Part shown: positions 18,524 to 28,322 of the stretch, piece by piece
Layout of the letters: each line of letters starts with the position of its first letter
Position numbering within the stretch: position 1 is the stretch's first letter
Assembly: GCF_004770745.1 (NCBI RefSeq)
Contig: NZ_RQGD01000025.1
Coordinates: 121,371-185,370 of the forward strand
Length of the DNA: 64,000 nucleotides
DNA from: Leptospira ognonensis
Lineage (GTDB): Bacteria > Spirochaetota > Leptospiria > Leptospirales > Leptospiraceae
Direction: 5' to 3'
The notes under the pieces: model-generated
The model's database searches: none
Told to the model about the DNA's origin: nothing
What the model saw: the letters and a program-made list of their open reading frames with translations, nothing else
Made by a program: the position numbers and the translations under genes

Positions 18524-20602
18524 TTAAACTTCGACTAAATCGATTTGGGAATTTACGGCAGGGTCATCATCATCGGGCATCAATCGGGTATAGCTGCCAT
18601 CAGAATTCAAAATACGAGCTTGCGTATTATCCCTAAGCAAATAATCGAATATCTTATTAATTCTTTTTTTATGCTTTTCTGCAAGTATCGGAAACATAAC
18701 TTCGATTCGGCGTTGAAAATTTCGAGGCATACAATCAGCAGAAGCCAGATATACTTCGGATTTTCCAGCATTCTGAAAATAGTAGATTCGTGAATGTTCT
18801 AAATACCTTCCGATAATGGAACGAACATTTATATTGTCCGAGACTCCAGGAATCCCTGGTCGCAAACAGCAAATTCCACGAATGATCAGATCCACTTTTA
18901 CACCAACTTGTGATGCTTCGTATAACTTCATAATGATGTCAGGATCAACTAGGGAATTCATTTTAAAAATGATGCGTGCATCTCGCTTTTCCAAAGCATT
19001 TTTCGATTCCCTTTCTATTAGGCGGATGAACTCTTCTTTTAAAAAAGTAGGAGCAGCATGGATTTTTGAAAGTCGAGGCATCTTTCCTGAACTAGTGATC
19101 GTATTGAAAAGGATGGCGGCATCTTCGGTGATTTCTGGATTCGCCGTAAAAAGACTGAGGTCCGTGTAAAATCTAGCTGTCGTCGAATTATAATTTCCAG
19201 TTCCGAGGTGGACATAACGATTTAATTTATCATCTTCTCGCCGAACAATGAGCAACATTTTGCAATGGATTTTTAAACCAACCACACCATAGACGACATG
19301 CACGCCAGAATCTTCGAGTTTTTTTGCCCAGCGGATATTTCTTTCCTCATCAAATCGTGCTTTTAATTCCACAAGGACTGTGACTTGCTTCCCATTCTCT
19401 GCGGCTTCGCCTAAATATTGTACGATGGGAGAATCCCCTGAAGTCCTGTAAAGTGTCATCTTAATAGCTAATACCTTTGGGTCGGCACTCGCTATTTTAA
19501 GCATATCCTCTATTGATTTAAAACTCTCATATGGATGATGGAGTAGTTGGTCATTTTTACGTATCTCCGAAAAAATGGACTCTCCTTTGCGGACAGCGAA
19601 GCCAGATTTAGGGACAGGGTAAGAAAATTTTAGATGGCTAGTTTTTTTGAGCGATTGGAAAAACATTAAATCGCTTAAGCTAAGTAAGGTTGGGATTTCC
19701 ATTACCTGGTAGTCATCGAGTTCTAATAAATCTCTTAAAATATCTCGAATGTGTCCTGCTCCACTATGAACATCAAGTCGAATTGCATCTCCCCACATTC
19801 TATTCTTTAATTCATTTTTCATGGTGGTGAGTAGATCACCTATGTTCTGTTCTTCGTTGATAGATATATCTGCATCGCGAACTATCTTAAAAGTATGGAT
19901 TTGTTTGACGTTCATTCCATAAAATAAATCACTTAAATGGAGTTTGATGATTTCTTCCAAGGGAAAAAATCTGCGCGCCTCCGATTCGTTTGCTCTCGGT
20001 AGTTGTAAAAATCTGGGAAGAACGCTTGGTACTTGTACAATGGCGAAAAGTTCTTTGACTTTATTTTTATCATCATCGGAGAAGAGAGTGATCCCTAGAT
20101 TGAGAGTTCGATTTAAGATATGCGGAAAGGGATGAGAGGGGTCAATGGCAAGTGGCGTGAGTATTGAGGAAACTTCGCGTTTATAATAATCTTTTACAAA
20201 TTGGATGTCATCTCCAGCAAGATCTGCCGGATCTTGAACAATCAGAATATCGTTCTGTTTCAATTCATTTAAAATATCATCTAGGCAAGTATATTGTTCG
20301 CTGACCATATTTGTTACTTTTTGAAACAATTCCGTGAGGACTTCCGAGGTTCTTTTGCCATCCAGGCTTTTTTCTTCCACGCCTGCCTTTTTTAAGTTGA
20401 TAAGACCTGCGACCCGGACCATAAAAAACTCATCTAGGTTCGATTCGGTAATACAGAGAAATTTTAATCTTTCAAGTAGGGGATTCATTTTATCCTGAGC
20501 CTCCGCAAGGACTCGGAAATTGAAATCGATCCAGGAGAGTTCGCGGTTAAAGAAGATATTTGGGTTCCCTAGTTCAATTTTTTCGATCGGGCTAGCAGTC
20601 AT
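18524..20602 (-). CDS. ppk1: polyphosphate kinase 1
   Basis: Reversibly polymerises the gamma-phosphate of ATP into polyphosphate. From the ATG at 20602 it has 692 residues, the usual family length. The N-terminal domain begins FFNRELSWIDFNFRVL. The phospho-His motif is GLKIHCKMLL in the middle, and the second catalytic segment is LASADCMPRNFQRRIEV near the C-terminus. The open frame extends upstream to 20710, but that extension would overlap the divergent fliD start and adds residues not seen in the family, so I chose 20602. The gap to fliD is then 92 bases and holds both promoters. Confidence 0.93.
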   Translation of the reverse strand: MTASPIEKIELGNPNIFFNRELSWIDFNFRVLAEAQDKMNPLLERLKFLCITESNLDEFFMVRVAGLINLKKAGVEEKSLDGKRTSEVLTELFQKVTNMVSEQYTCLDDILNELKQNDILIVQDPADLAGDDIQFVKDYYKREVSSILTPLAIDPSHPFPHILNRTLNLGITLFSDDDKNKVKELFAIVQVPSVLPRFLQLPRANESEARRFFPLEEIIKLHLSDLFYGMNVKQIHTFKIVRDADISINEEQNIGDLLTTMKNELKNRMWGDAIRLDVHSGAGHIRDILRDLLELDDYQVMEIPTLLSLSDLMFFQSLKKTSHLKFSYPVPKSGFAVRKGESIFSEIRKNDQLLHHPYESFKSIEDMLKIASADPKVLAIKMTLYRTSGDSPIVQYLGEAAENGKQVTVLVELKARFDEERNIRWAKKLEDSGVHVVYGVVGLKIHCKMLLIVRREDDKLNRYVHLGTGNYNSTTARFYTDLSLFTANPEITEDAAILFNTITSSGKMPRLSKIHAAPTFLKEEFIRLIERESKNALEKRDARIIFKMNSLVDPDIIMKLYEASQVGVKVDLIIRGICCLRPGIPGVSDNINVRSIIGRYLEHSRIYYFQNAGKSEVYLASADCMPRNFQRRIEVMFPILAEKHKKRINKIFDYLLRDNTQARILNSDGSYTRLMPDDDDPAVNSQIDLVEV

Positions 20603-20694
20603 AATTCTAGAATTCGGGAAGGAAAAATTCTGTAAATTCCTAATCATTTGGTGGAAATCGACGACACTAGGAATGAGGGTTATAGGGAAATTCC

Positions 20695-22611
20695 ATGCCA
20701 GCATATACAATGCCAGGTCTTATGACCGGTCAAAATACAAACGAAATCGTCAAAAAGCTCGTAGAACTCGAGCGCAGACCCATCAAAAGATGGGAAACAG
20801 AAAATGAATACGCAAAAGCGCAAGTGGCCGTTTGGAATGAAGTCAAGAATTTGACAGCCAATTTGCAGACGAAAACGAGAGCCCTTACTTCCTTTACAGC
20901 ACCGTTTGCGACAAAATCCGTATCCTCTTCCACGGAAGGTGTGATTACGGGAGAAGCTTCACGGGCAGCTAAATCGGGAGAACGGCCAATTGAAATTGTT
21001 GAGCTTGCCGCAAAACATCAGATATCTGGAGTTGAAGTTGATTCGGACATTAAGCTGCCAGCAGGGACGTTTACCATCTTTTCTGGCAAACAGAGTGAGA
21101 AAGTAAATTTTTCAGGTGGGTCTCTTCTCGAACTTTCAACTGCGATTCGAAATTCCGCAGGCTCTCTCGCTGGGGCCACTCTAATAAAAATAGATAAAGA
21201 TTCCTCACTCGTCACAATCATCTCAGTTAAGACTGGTAAGTTGAATGCCTTACAATTTTCAGATCCAGATGGGATCTTAAAATTGGCAGGGATCGTAGGT
21301 GAAAACAAAGCATCTGGTGAAAGTGTCGTGACTCCATTGACTTTGGACATCGCTACCGCGACCCCTTATGAAGAGACGAAATATAAAAATACAATCTTAC
21401 CTGGAAACACACCGGCTAAAACAGAGACTGGTATAAGCTTTAAGCCCGATACAGGCTTTGCCTTCTCCTATGAATCAGCAAATATCCCCGCTAGATCTTA
21501 TCTTGAATTTTCCGTCGTTGGCGATGCGCCTGCTGTTTGGGAAATCGGATTTACCTTTGAAAGAGAAGGCAATCTTCGTACAAAGTTAATTCCAGTTGCC
21601 GGCAAAGATGGGAAATATACCCTTCAAATCGGTGATATCGCAGAAGCTAAAAACCTCAAAAAAATCATCATCACAAATACAGCAGCTGCGGACATCCAGT
21701 TAGGAAGTTTGCAACTCGTGGCACCACCAAAGCCTGGTACGGCGGAACCATTAAAGGTCCTCGCAGAAGCTAAGGATGCCAAATTTAAAATTGATGGTGT
21801 AGAGATTACGCGAGAATCCAATGATGCAATTGCAGATGTATTGGAAGGTATATCTTTTAATATCCACAAAGTGACTACCGAGCCTGTGACCTTAAAGATC
21901 AACGTTGACCATCAAAAAGGGATGACGCTAGTAAAAGAATGGGTAGCCGCTTACAATGATTTGATGAAGTTCTCAAAAGAAGTCACATCCGTCGATAAAA
22001 ATGGAAAAGTATCAGATAGTAAACCCTCTGATAATTCGAAAGAATTGGATATTTCCAAAGAGTTTTGGGATAACAAAGTAAAATCCGGGATTTTGGCCGG
22101 TGAAAACTCGATGCTTCGGCTTATTGCGAGCATGAAGACAGTCGCCAATTCTTATTATCCTGTAACAAAAGAGGGCGGCTTTCGCGTACTTACAGATATC
22201 GGTATTTCAACGGGAGCTGTTGGGTCTAACTGGGAAAAAATCCAAGATGGAGTTCTTCTCATAGAAGAAGAAAAGCTCGCGATGGCTCTTGCCGACAATC
22301 CTGACGGCCTCAGAGAGTTATTTGCCTCTGATACAAATAACGATGCGAAGATGGAAGATGGAGTGGGGATACGACTGCTCGATACCTTGAAGCCGTACAC
22401 ACAGTATGCCTCGGGCATCATAACGAGCAAGGTAAAGCTGATCGAAGAAAATGTTGTTGGTAATAATAAAAAAATCAAAGAGCACGAATCACATTTAGTA
22501 AGCTATGAAGCAAAACTAAAACAGCGATTTCTCTATATGGAACAAGGCGTCGGAAAGAACAAGTCAGTAGGAAACTACCTTCAAAATAATATGAGGAACA
22601 ATCAGGAGTAA
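20695..22611 (+). CDS. fliD: flagellar filament capping protein FliD (HAP2)
   Basis: This is the cap at the tip of the flagellar filament that folds and inserts flagellin; in spirochaetes it acts in the periplasm. The 638 residues show the family N-terminus (PGLMTGQNTNEIVKKLVELE) with the D0 coiled coil, a large variable central region, and the C-terminal FliD_C domain followed by a helical D0 return ending in NYLQNNMRNNQE. The start ATG at 20695 gives the family N-terminus. The next gene begins 1 base after the stop, preceded by an AGGAG ribosome-binding site, so the two form an operon. Confidence 0.9.
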   Translation: MPAYTMPGLMTGQNTNEIVKKLVELERRPIKRWETENEYAKAQVAVWNEVKNLTANLQTKTRALTSFTAPFATKSVSSSTEGVITGEASRAAKSGERPIEIVELAAKHQISGVEVDSDIKLPAGTFTIFSGKQSEKVNFSGGSLLELSTAIRNSAGSLAGATLIKIDKDSSLVTIISVKTGKLNALQFSDPDGILKLAGIVGENKASGESVVTPLTLDIATATPYEETKYKNTILPGNTPAKTETGISFKPDTGFAFSYESANIPARSYLEFSVVGDAPAVWEIGFTFEREGNLRTKLIPVAGKDGKYTLQIGDIAEAKNLKKIIITNTAAADIQLGSLQLVAPPKPGTAEPLKVLAEAKDAKFKIDGVEITRESNDAIADVLEGISFNIHKVTTEPVTLKINVDHQKGMTLVKEWVAAYNDLMKFSKEVTSVDKNGKVSDSKPSDNSKELDISKEFWDNKVKSGILAGENSMLRLIASMKTVANSYYPVTKEGGFRVLTDIGISTGAVGSNWEKIQDGVLLIEEEKLAMALADNPDGLRELFASDTNNDAKMEDGVGIRLLDTLKPYTQYASGIITSKVKLIEENVVGNNKKIKEHESHLVSYEAKLKQRFLYMEQGVGKNKSVGNYLQNNMRNNQE

Positions 22612-22612
22612 T

Positions 22613-23578
22613 ATGGAAATTTATATCAACGAACAGAAATTAGAATCTTCACTGAATGGTGAGACCTATCTTGGTCAGGTATTTGATGAAATTTTAAAAT
22701 GGATTGAATCCAACGGTAAGTATTTACGCTATTATGCGATAGACGGTGAAGAAATTAACCGACAAGAAATGGAATCTATGGAGCTAGCAAAGGTTAATCG
22801 TCTCGACATATATGTAGGAGTAGAGCTTGACATCATTGAGGATAGTTTGATAGAGCTTGATCTTTATGTAGATAAAGTGGGCTCTACGTTGGTCGGAAGG
22901 GATTCGCTCACAGAAAAAGAAACAAGTGATCTCAAGGACGGGATTTCTTGGATTGAAAATATGCTCGTTTCTACGAAAAATCTCTTACACCTCAACTTGG
23001 CTTCCATCAGACCCATGGGAAAGGGGAAAAATGTTGAAGAAATCATCGCTTCTCTAAAAGAAGTTTCAGCGAATCTAGATGGAACCTCTGCGATTGATTT
23101 ATTCTTGGAAGATCTAAGAGATTTAAAGCTATTTCTGATGGATTTAAGTTCAAGACTTGCTGTCATTAGAATGGAAGATCCAGAATTGCTCGTCATTATA
23201 CAAAAGTTTGTTGATGATAAAGATAAGATCATTAAGGACTTTATGTTGATCAATGAAAATTTCCAATCCGGAAAAGACCATTTAGCAACAGAGATTATGA
23301 CAGATGCAGTGGGAAGACTCAATGCCTTGATATCTGCGATGGTTTCTATCCAAGGTCGACATGCTGAAATCAATTGGGCAGACTTTAAATCAGGGGAGAA
23401 GGCACTTTCTCAAGTGACAACGGCTCTCAATGATGCACTTGGTAATGTAGCGGATGCGATGGAAAAAAATGATATCGTATACGCTGGCGATATTTTAGAA
23501 TATGAACTTCCTGAACTGCTTGAGAATATGATCCCTCTTCTTAAAGAAATTCTTTCCGCAGTTCAAACGGAAGCTTAA
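22613..23578 (+). CDS. conserved helical protein encoded with fliD
   Basis: I do not recognise a named family. The 321 residues begin with a beta-rich ubiquitin-like stretch (MEIYINEQKLESSLNGETY, to about residue 70), followed by an almost wholly helical acidic region. There is no signal peptide or membrane segment. Tight coupling to fliD, with the ATG 1 base after the fliD stop and an AGGAG site inside fliD, points to a flagellar chaperone or assembly role, in the place FliS often takes. That role is inference. Confidence 0.75.
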   Translation: MEIYINEQKLESSLNGETYLGQVFDEILKWIESNGKYLRYYAIDGEEINRQEMESMELAKVNRLDIYVGVELDIIEDSLIELDLYVDKVGSTLVGRDSLTEKETSDLKDGISWIENMLVSTKNLLHLNLASIRPMGKGKNVEEIIASLKEVSANLDGTSAIDLFLEDLRDLKLFLMDLSSRLAVIRMEDPELLVIIQKFVDDKDKIIKDFMLINENFQSGKDHLATEIMTDAVGRLNALISAMVSIQGRHAEINWADFKSGEKALSQVTTALNDALGNVADAMEKNDIVYAGDILEYELPELLENMIPLLKEILSAVQTEA

Positions 23579-23772
23579 TCTCGTTCGGGGACGAGCGAGC
23601 TGATTCCGAAGAGGAAGCCCGCTCCTAGTAGTACAATGCCCCAAATTAGATTTATGTTTTTGCCGAGTGAAACTGAATACATAGCATCACCTTCCGTAAA
23701 AAAACCATAAATCGCAAGGATCGAACCGAGAAGTAAAAAAAGTATAGATAAGATACGAGAAAATCGAATCAT
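23575..23772 (-). CDS. small two-helix membrane protein
   Basis: From the ATG at 23772 the product has 65 residues, with two membrane segments (ILSILFLLLGSILAIYGFF and INLIWGIVLLGAGFLFGI). The frame stays open upstream to 23814, but that would overlap the neighbouring gene. Its stop overlaps the end of the fliD partner gene by 4 bases in convergent orientation. No function can be assigned. Confidence 0.6.
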   Translation of the reverse strand: MIRFSRILSILFLLLGSILAIYGFFTEGDAMYSVSLGKNINLIWGIVLLGAGFLFGISSLVPERD

Positions 23773-23782
23773 TGAGGAGACT

Positions 23783-24409
23783 CTAGTAACACTTTCCTTG
23801 CGAAGTAATGTCAACCATCCAAGATCCAGAACTATCTTTTACTAACATAAAGTCTATGTCACGGCATTGAATGGATTTGCCATCTGCATCTGTTCTATTG
23901 ATATCTCCTTCATAACGATAAAAGCCGCCACTGGAGCCTTTATTAAAAGTACCATCATCGATTAAAACTTTTGACCAAGTATAATCCGAATACTTACTAG
24001 AAAAAGCCTTAATTACAAGCTCTTTCACCTCTGATTTGCTAGGCGCCTTTTCTTCCTCAGAAGCTACAGTTTTTACATCGCCAACCCCAATTTCGGAGAA
24101 CTTCCAATTTTTACCTTTTTGGATGTAATTTGCGCCGGCTTCAAATTCTCTTTGAGTACCTGCTTTTTCCGCAACCACCTGAAAGGGAATTTTCAGCTTA
24201 CGTTCCACTAGTTTTCCCTTCTTATCGACTTTCTCAAGTGTCCCAGGTTCGCCTGCGGATGTGACAGAAAGAATTTTTTCACCTGGGTATTTTTTTGACC
24301 AGGCGGAACGGAGGTCTCTCTCTGCTTGCTCAGTCGTAACTGGTTCAGGGATACTGTCCGCAAAAGAGACGGATAAGGATAAGAAAAAAACGCTTAAAAA
24401 AAGTTTCAT
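23783..24409 (-). CDS. conserved secreted hypothetical protein
   Basis: From the ATG at 24409 it has about 208 residues with a signal peptide (KLFLSVFFLSLSVSFADS). Two similar halves follow: each starts with a helix predicted to contain AWSKKYPGEKI or AFSSKYSDYTWSK, followed by beta strands and a Lys-rich turn. The pattern suggests an internally duplicated alpha/beta domain. Two Cys near the C-terminus (IQCRDID, SQGKCY) could form a disulphide. Family and role unknown. Confidence 0.6.
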   Translation of the reverse strand: MKLFLSVFFLSLSVSFADSIPEPVTTEQAERDLRSAWSKKYPGEKILSVTSAGEPGTLEKVDKKGKLVERKLKIPFQVVAEKAGTQREFEAGANYIQKGKNWKFSEIGVGDVKTVASEEEKAPSKSEVKELVIKAFSSKYSDYTWSKVLIDDGTFNKGSSGGFYRYEGDINRTDADGKSIQCRDIDFMLVKDSSGSWMVDITSQGKCY

Positions 24410-24478
24410 GGTGCTCATAATCAAGTTCGTATTATAAATCGAAAAACGAGTAAAGCAATACAAATAATTTCAAAACTC

Positions 24479-25525
24479 TTAAGGATTGAGATCAGTCGCA
24501 TTCGCAAAGAAAAAGGAAAAGGCGTCGATGATCGTAGGAAATTCTATTAATGTTTTCAAGGAAAAACCAGTATCTCCATGAGAGATCAAACTCGTGATAC
24601 ATAGTTTGCTTTTAATCTGACGTTTTCGTAATTCCTTATATAAGAGTAAGGACTCGCTTGAAGGAACAACATCATCCTTGATCCCGTGAACAAGCAAGGT
24701 CGGGATTTTCATTTTGTCTATGTATTCAATGACAGATAATGCGGTTAATAAAACACGGCTCTCTCCTCCATTTTGAACGATTTGATTCCAATGATACATT
24801 CGAAACTCGGTATCATTTTTTAATCGATCAAATAAGAGTTGATCCTCCTTTTTCATCGAATGGTAGTGTGGGCCTAAGGTTGCCTCATTACTCTTATGAT
24901 AGTTATCCAAGATCGCCAAAGTGAGAGCTCGAAACAAGTTTTCATTTTCACCAATGGATATGGGAAGGAAATTTAATAATAAAATCATTCTTCCATATGC
25001 ATCTAGCTCTTGGTTCGCAAATAAATTTCTTATCACTGTCTCCACATTACCAAAAGCACCAATGGTACAAATAGCATTGATTCTCTCATTGATTTCTGCA
25101 TCAGTGGCTGCAATCAGGCTTAAAGAACCAGAAAAAGAAGGAGCGAATAAAGATACCTTACCCGTTTTTGTAAATTCAGATTGTTTCGAAACATAGGAAA
25201 TGGAGTCCTTTATATCTTCTATATTTCTGAGTGAGATTTTAAAATTGCAGATTTCTTCATAGAAGGGACTGACAACCGTGTAGCCAATTTTGCATAAACT
25301 TTTATTAACGATAATAAATCTGGGATCTCTATGGCCTAGAGGAGCCAAACCATTGATCGTCATGATCGTGCCTTTTGAGTTTAGCTTTGGTTGGTAGAGA
25401 TCCGCTTTGAGAATTGAGTTTTTTACAGGAATCTGTATCTCTTTGACATCTGGCAATAAATCGTTGTTATTCTGCAAGCCAAGCAAGAAATCGAGAGACA
25501 TTTTCCAATGAGAAAGTTTTTTCAT
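24479..25525 (-). CDS. alpha/beta hydrolase
   Basis: The product from ATG 25525 has 348 residues with an alpha/beta-hydrolase layout. The nucleophile elbow reads S-F-S-G-S (near 150), which fits small-X-Ser-X-small although both glycines of GxSxG are replaced. The acid is likely the Asp in VHGIKDDVVPS and the His is in ISHGDTGFS near the C-terminus. No signal peptide is present. The substrate is unknown; dienelactone-hydrolase-like or esterase activity is possible. Confidence 0.72.
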   Translation of the reverse strand: MKKLSHWKMSLDFLLGLQNNNDLLPDVKEIQIPVKNSILKADLYQPKLNSKGTIMTINGLAPLGHRDPRFIIVNKSLCKIGYTVVSPFYEEICNFKISLRNIEDIKDSISYVSKQSEFTKTGKVSLFAPSFSGSLSLIAATDAEINERINAICTIGAFGNVETVIRNLFANQELDAYGRMILLLNFLPISIGENENLFRALTLAILDNYHKSNEATLGPHYHSMKKEDQLLFDRLKNDTEFRMYHWNQIVQNGGESRVLLTALSVIEYIDKMKIPTLLVHGIKDDVVPSSESLLLYKELRKRQIKSKLCITSLISHGDTGFSLKTLIEFPTIIDAFSFFFANATDLNP

Positions 25526-25668
25526 ACTGATGATAATTGAAAAATACGTTACTGAACTTTGCGAAAGATTCAATCATAATTGTCAATTTCTGCACAAGTA
25601 TCCGTTACAAATCAATGACATTCTGGCGATTGTTTGGATTTGAAAAATTGGATCTGTGAAAAAAAGAC

Positions 25669-26721
25669 TTAGCTTATCTTTCCAAATGCTAAATGAACCT
25701 GCGAAAGACTTATTTCTTTCCCGCGAAAATTCACGATTTGTTTTGACTCAGTCGAGGGTATATCCAATGTTTTCACACATCTGGCTAAATGAGTTCTTAA
25801 GTCTGTTTGCAACGCTTTTGCGGTAGGAATATTTTGCGAGCGAAAGGAATCGATCCCTCCTCCAAAAATGGTACGCTCAAAAAAGTCCCAAAGGCGAGTG
25901 TTATTAAATAGGTCTTCCCAGTTCGTTCCATAAAAATCACAAACAAATTCGTAAGCCTGCCTAGTATCCTCTTTAAACTCGTCTGAACCTGTCATGCGGT
26001 AGGAAACAAGCGGGGAGAGAACAGATTGAAAGGCAGCGAACAGAAAAGTGGAATCCCATAGATTTGAAAATCGAGAATTTTCGGCTTCTTCAAAGGCCAA
26101 AAGTTCCATTTCAATTACAGACTTCGAGTTGTTCATTTTCTTTTGCATCGATTGGAAGTAATGTTCCATCTGTGGACTGGAAACGACACCTAAAGATTTT
26201 TCGGCCGTGGAAGATTCGGTTTTGCCAGATTGTAAAAGTTTGTTTAAACCTTCTCTCATCGTCTGGACTAAATGGCTTTTTGACATTTCTAAAAATAGAT
26301 TTTCTTCTTCCATTCGAAAAATAAACTCAGGTCCAGTACTGGATTCTCTTTCTAAAGCAAACACGCGTTCGTAAACCTTGCGAATGTTAGTATCGTTTTT
26401 GGCGTCTCCCATTGATTCGAAAGCGATATGATACCCTTTTGCGATTTCTGAAGGAGTCGGTATTGTCGTATTTTTTGGTTTTAATCGATACAGCTCGTTT
26501 CCTAGCTTTGAATGGAATCCAATGATTTCGGTGAAATAATTCCTCTCCTGGGCTTCGGTCAAAAAGGCAGAATAATCACTGCTTTTTTCCGCAAGGGATT
26601 CCATTTCAATGAGCAATTGGTTTGCGTTTAAGACCTCTGGATTATCCGCAGGTAAGGATTCAAAATAAGTCTTTAGACCGGTTCGATAGGATGCTAGTAA
26701 ATCTTTTAGTTCTTCTTCCAT
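25669..26721 (-). CDS. hypothetical helical protein, coupled to the preceding gene
   Basis: Unrecognised 350-residue protein, cytosolic and predicted largely helical. Near the N-terminus it carries the motif LAEKSSDYSAFLTEAQER, which resembles repeated A-x-x-S-x-SY-x-x segments in the neighbouring 207-residue protein. Its ATG at 26721 overlaps the stop of that protein (TAATG), so the two are translationally coupled. They probably form a three-gene unit with the methyltransferase upstream. Confidence 0.65.
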   Translation of the reverse strand: MEEELKDLLASYRTGLKTYFESLPADNPEVLNANQLLIEMESLAEKSSDYSAFLTEAQERNYFTEIIGFHSKLGNELYRLKPKNTTIPTPSEIAKGYHIAFESMGDAKNDTNIRKVYERVFALERESSTGPEFIFRMEEENLFLEMSKSHLVQTMREGLNKLLQSGKTESSTAEKSLGVVSSPQMEHYFQSMQKKMNNSKSVIEMELLAFEEAENSRFSNLWDSTFLFAAFQSVLSPLVSYRMTGSDEFKEDTRQAYEFVCDFYGTNWEDLFNNTRLWDFFERTIFGGGIDSFRSQNIPTAKALQTDLRTHLARCVKTLDIPSTESKQIVNFRGKEISLSQVHLAFGKIS

Positions 26722-27344
26722 TAAAAAGATTCTCCGAGTAAAGCTTCTGCATTACGTAGAAGGCGATTCAATTGTTCCTTTGTAAAGGGATTTACCAAAA
26801 GATATGGATTCTTGAAATATGAATCAAAACTGAAACTCTCATCTAACGCCTTTAGATTTAATAAAGTTTCATGCGCCTGTTTGGCTTTTGCTTTACGTGA
26901 AGTTTCCTTAGCGAATGTATTTACTTGAAAGAGTAGCTGCAATAGGATTACTGATTGGTTTATTTTTTCTGTAGCAAGATTTTCCGATGAAAGCGATAGC
27001 GTCTGCGGAAGTTTTGTCGCAAGGTCTGCATAACTTTTGCTTTTTGAAGCAATTTCTAATCGTTTTTTGTAAACTTCTGCATTTTCGGCTAAACCAAATT
27101 TTTCGTAAAGACCTTGCATAGATCGATATCGATCGATTTGTTCGGCCTGGGCAAGGGAGAATAAATCAGCATCCTCTCCTAATTCAACTATGTATTCTTC
27201 ATAACTTGTTGAAGTAGTGGCAACTTGTAAAACTTTCTCATAGGCTTGAATTTGCTTTTGGTTTTTTTCAGGATTTTGTTTTAATTTGGAAATTCGCAAC
27301 TCAAGATAAGAGATGTGGTGCGATGCTTTGCTATCCATTCCCAC
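26721..27344 (-). CDS. hypothetical helical protein with repeated A-x-x-S-x-SY motif
   Basis: The 207-residue protein is helical and has no signal peptide. At least two copies of a helix-turn motif are visible (LQVATTSTSYEEYIVELGED and LEIASKSKSYADLATKLPQT), about 60 residues apart. A related copy is in the protein encoded downstream. This suggests a helical repeat family of unknown role. It lies 6 bases after the methyltransferase and is coupled to the next gene by TAATG. Confidence 0.65.
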   Translation of the reverse strand: MGMDSKASHHISYLELRISKLKQNPEKNQKQIQAYEKVLQVATTSTSYEEYIVELGEDADLFSLAQAEQIDRYRSMQGLYEKFGLAENAEVYKKRLEIASKSKSYADLATKLPQTLSLSSENLATEKINQSVILLQLLFQVNTFAKETSRKAKAKQAHETLLNLKALDESFSFDSYFKNPYLLVNPFTKEQLNRLLRNAEALLGESF

Positions 27345-27350
27345 ACCAAG

Positions 27351-28205
27351 TTACTTAGGCTTCTTTAAAGTCAGAAATAAAGTATTGTTCCAGTTGATCT
27401 TTCCGAAACTTAGCGCAAAAATAAACTTTGTTACTAAATAATAACCTATCTTTGCATAGATGGCAAGTTTACTCTTTGAACCGGCCACTGATAAGATTGG
27501 CATAAGCACTTTGTATTTTGGATCGATAAAACCGCATTGTTTACCGAGGTCTGCAAGTGTATGCATTTTGTAATTATTTACATGGTCCTTGGCTTCCAGG
27601 TAATGACCATCTTCCTGCATACCTTTTAGTCGTACTTTTAGTTTCGCCTTCGCGAGCTGGATCGGAAAATTTGGTGTTTGCAAAAATAGAATCCCACCTG
27701 GTTTGAGAAGAGAGAATAGGTAGGTGAGGAGAGAATGTGGCTTTGGGATATGTTCGATCACATCCCAAAGAGTAATGATATCAAACATGTTTTCAGGGAG
27801 CTTTGAATTTTGGACTAGTCCTGCAAAAATATTTGGTAGGCCATTTTCCTTGTTTGCAAAAGCAACTGCCTGTGTAGAGATTTCGTATCCAATGGCATCC
27901 CATTTCGGCTTCGAAGTTAACACTGCTTTCACGAAAAAACCTAAACCGCAACCAACATCGAGAAGTTTCCCTGATTCTGTTTTTAGGTAACTCGCAATAA
28001 AATCTTTGTATACCGACCTGTGTGCTGTGTCCCACCAGTCTAAATCATAGGTCTGGTTTTCACCTTCCCAGTAACCATCGTAATGTTCGGCTTGTTCAAA
28101 GGATGAATATACGTGATTACAATTTTTACATTCTAGGATATCGATCCCGTTTTCAGTAAAGACGGATTTTGAGTCGGTGGAGTTACAAAGGATACAACTT
28201 TTCAT
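27351..28205 (-). CDS. SAM-dependent methyltransferase with N-terminal zinc ribbon
   Basis: The 284-residue class I methyltransferase starts with a Cys4 zinc ribbon (CILCNST and CKNCNHVYSS). The SAM-binding motif LLDVGCGLGFFVKAV lies near 80 and the post-motif DIITLWDVIEHIPKP near 140. This layout is common in sugar or polysaccharide-modifying methyltransferases. Its substrate is unknown. It is the first gene of an apparent operon with two helical hypothetical proteins. Confidence 0.8.
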   Translation of the reverse strand: MKSCILCNSTDSKSVFTENGIDILECKNCNHVYSSFEQAEHYDGYWEGENQTYDLDWWDTAHRSVYKDFIASYLKTESGKLLDVGCGLGFFVKAVLTSKPKWDAIGYEISTQAVAFANKENGLPNIFAGLVQNSKLPENMFDIITLWDVIEHIPKPHSLLTYLFSLLKPGGILFLQTPNFPIQLAKAKLKVRLKGMQEDGHYLEAKDHVNNYKMHTLADLGKQCGFIDPKYKVLMPILSVAGSKSKLAIYAKIGYYLVTKFIFALSFGKINWNNTLFLTLKKPK

Positions 28206-28322
28206 TTTAATGGATGTGCTAATAGTCTGAATTTTTGGCAGGAGTTGGTCAAATCAAAAAACACTCTATCCTGCTTGCCAGACCTTCGACCAAAAAAAGA
28301 TTAGTTATAGGGGCATACGAGC

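Noticed and set aside
20603..20710. Longer N-terminus for polyphosphate kinase
   Set aside because: It would overlap the divergent fliD start and adds 36 residues not seen in the family; the ATG at 20602 gives the usual length.
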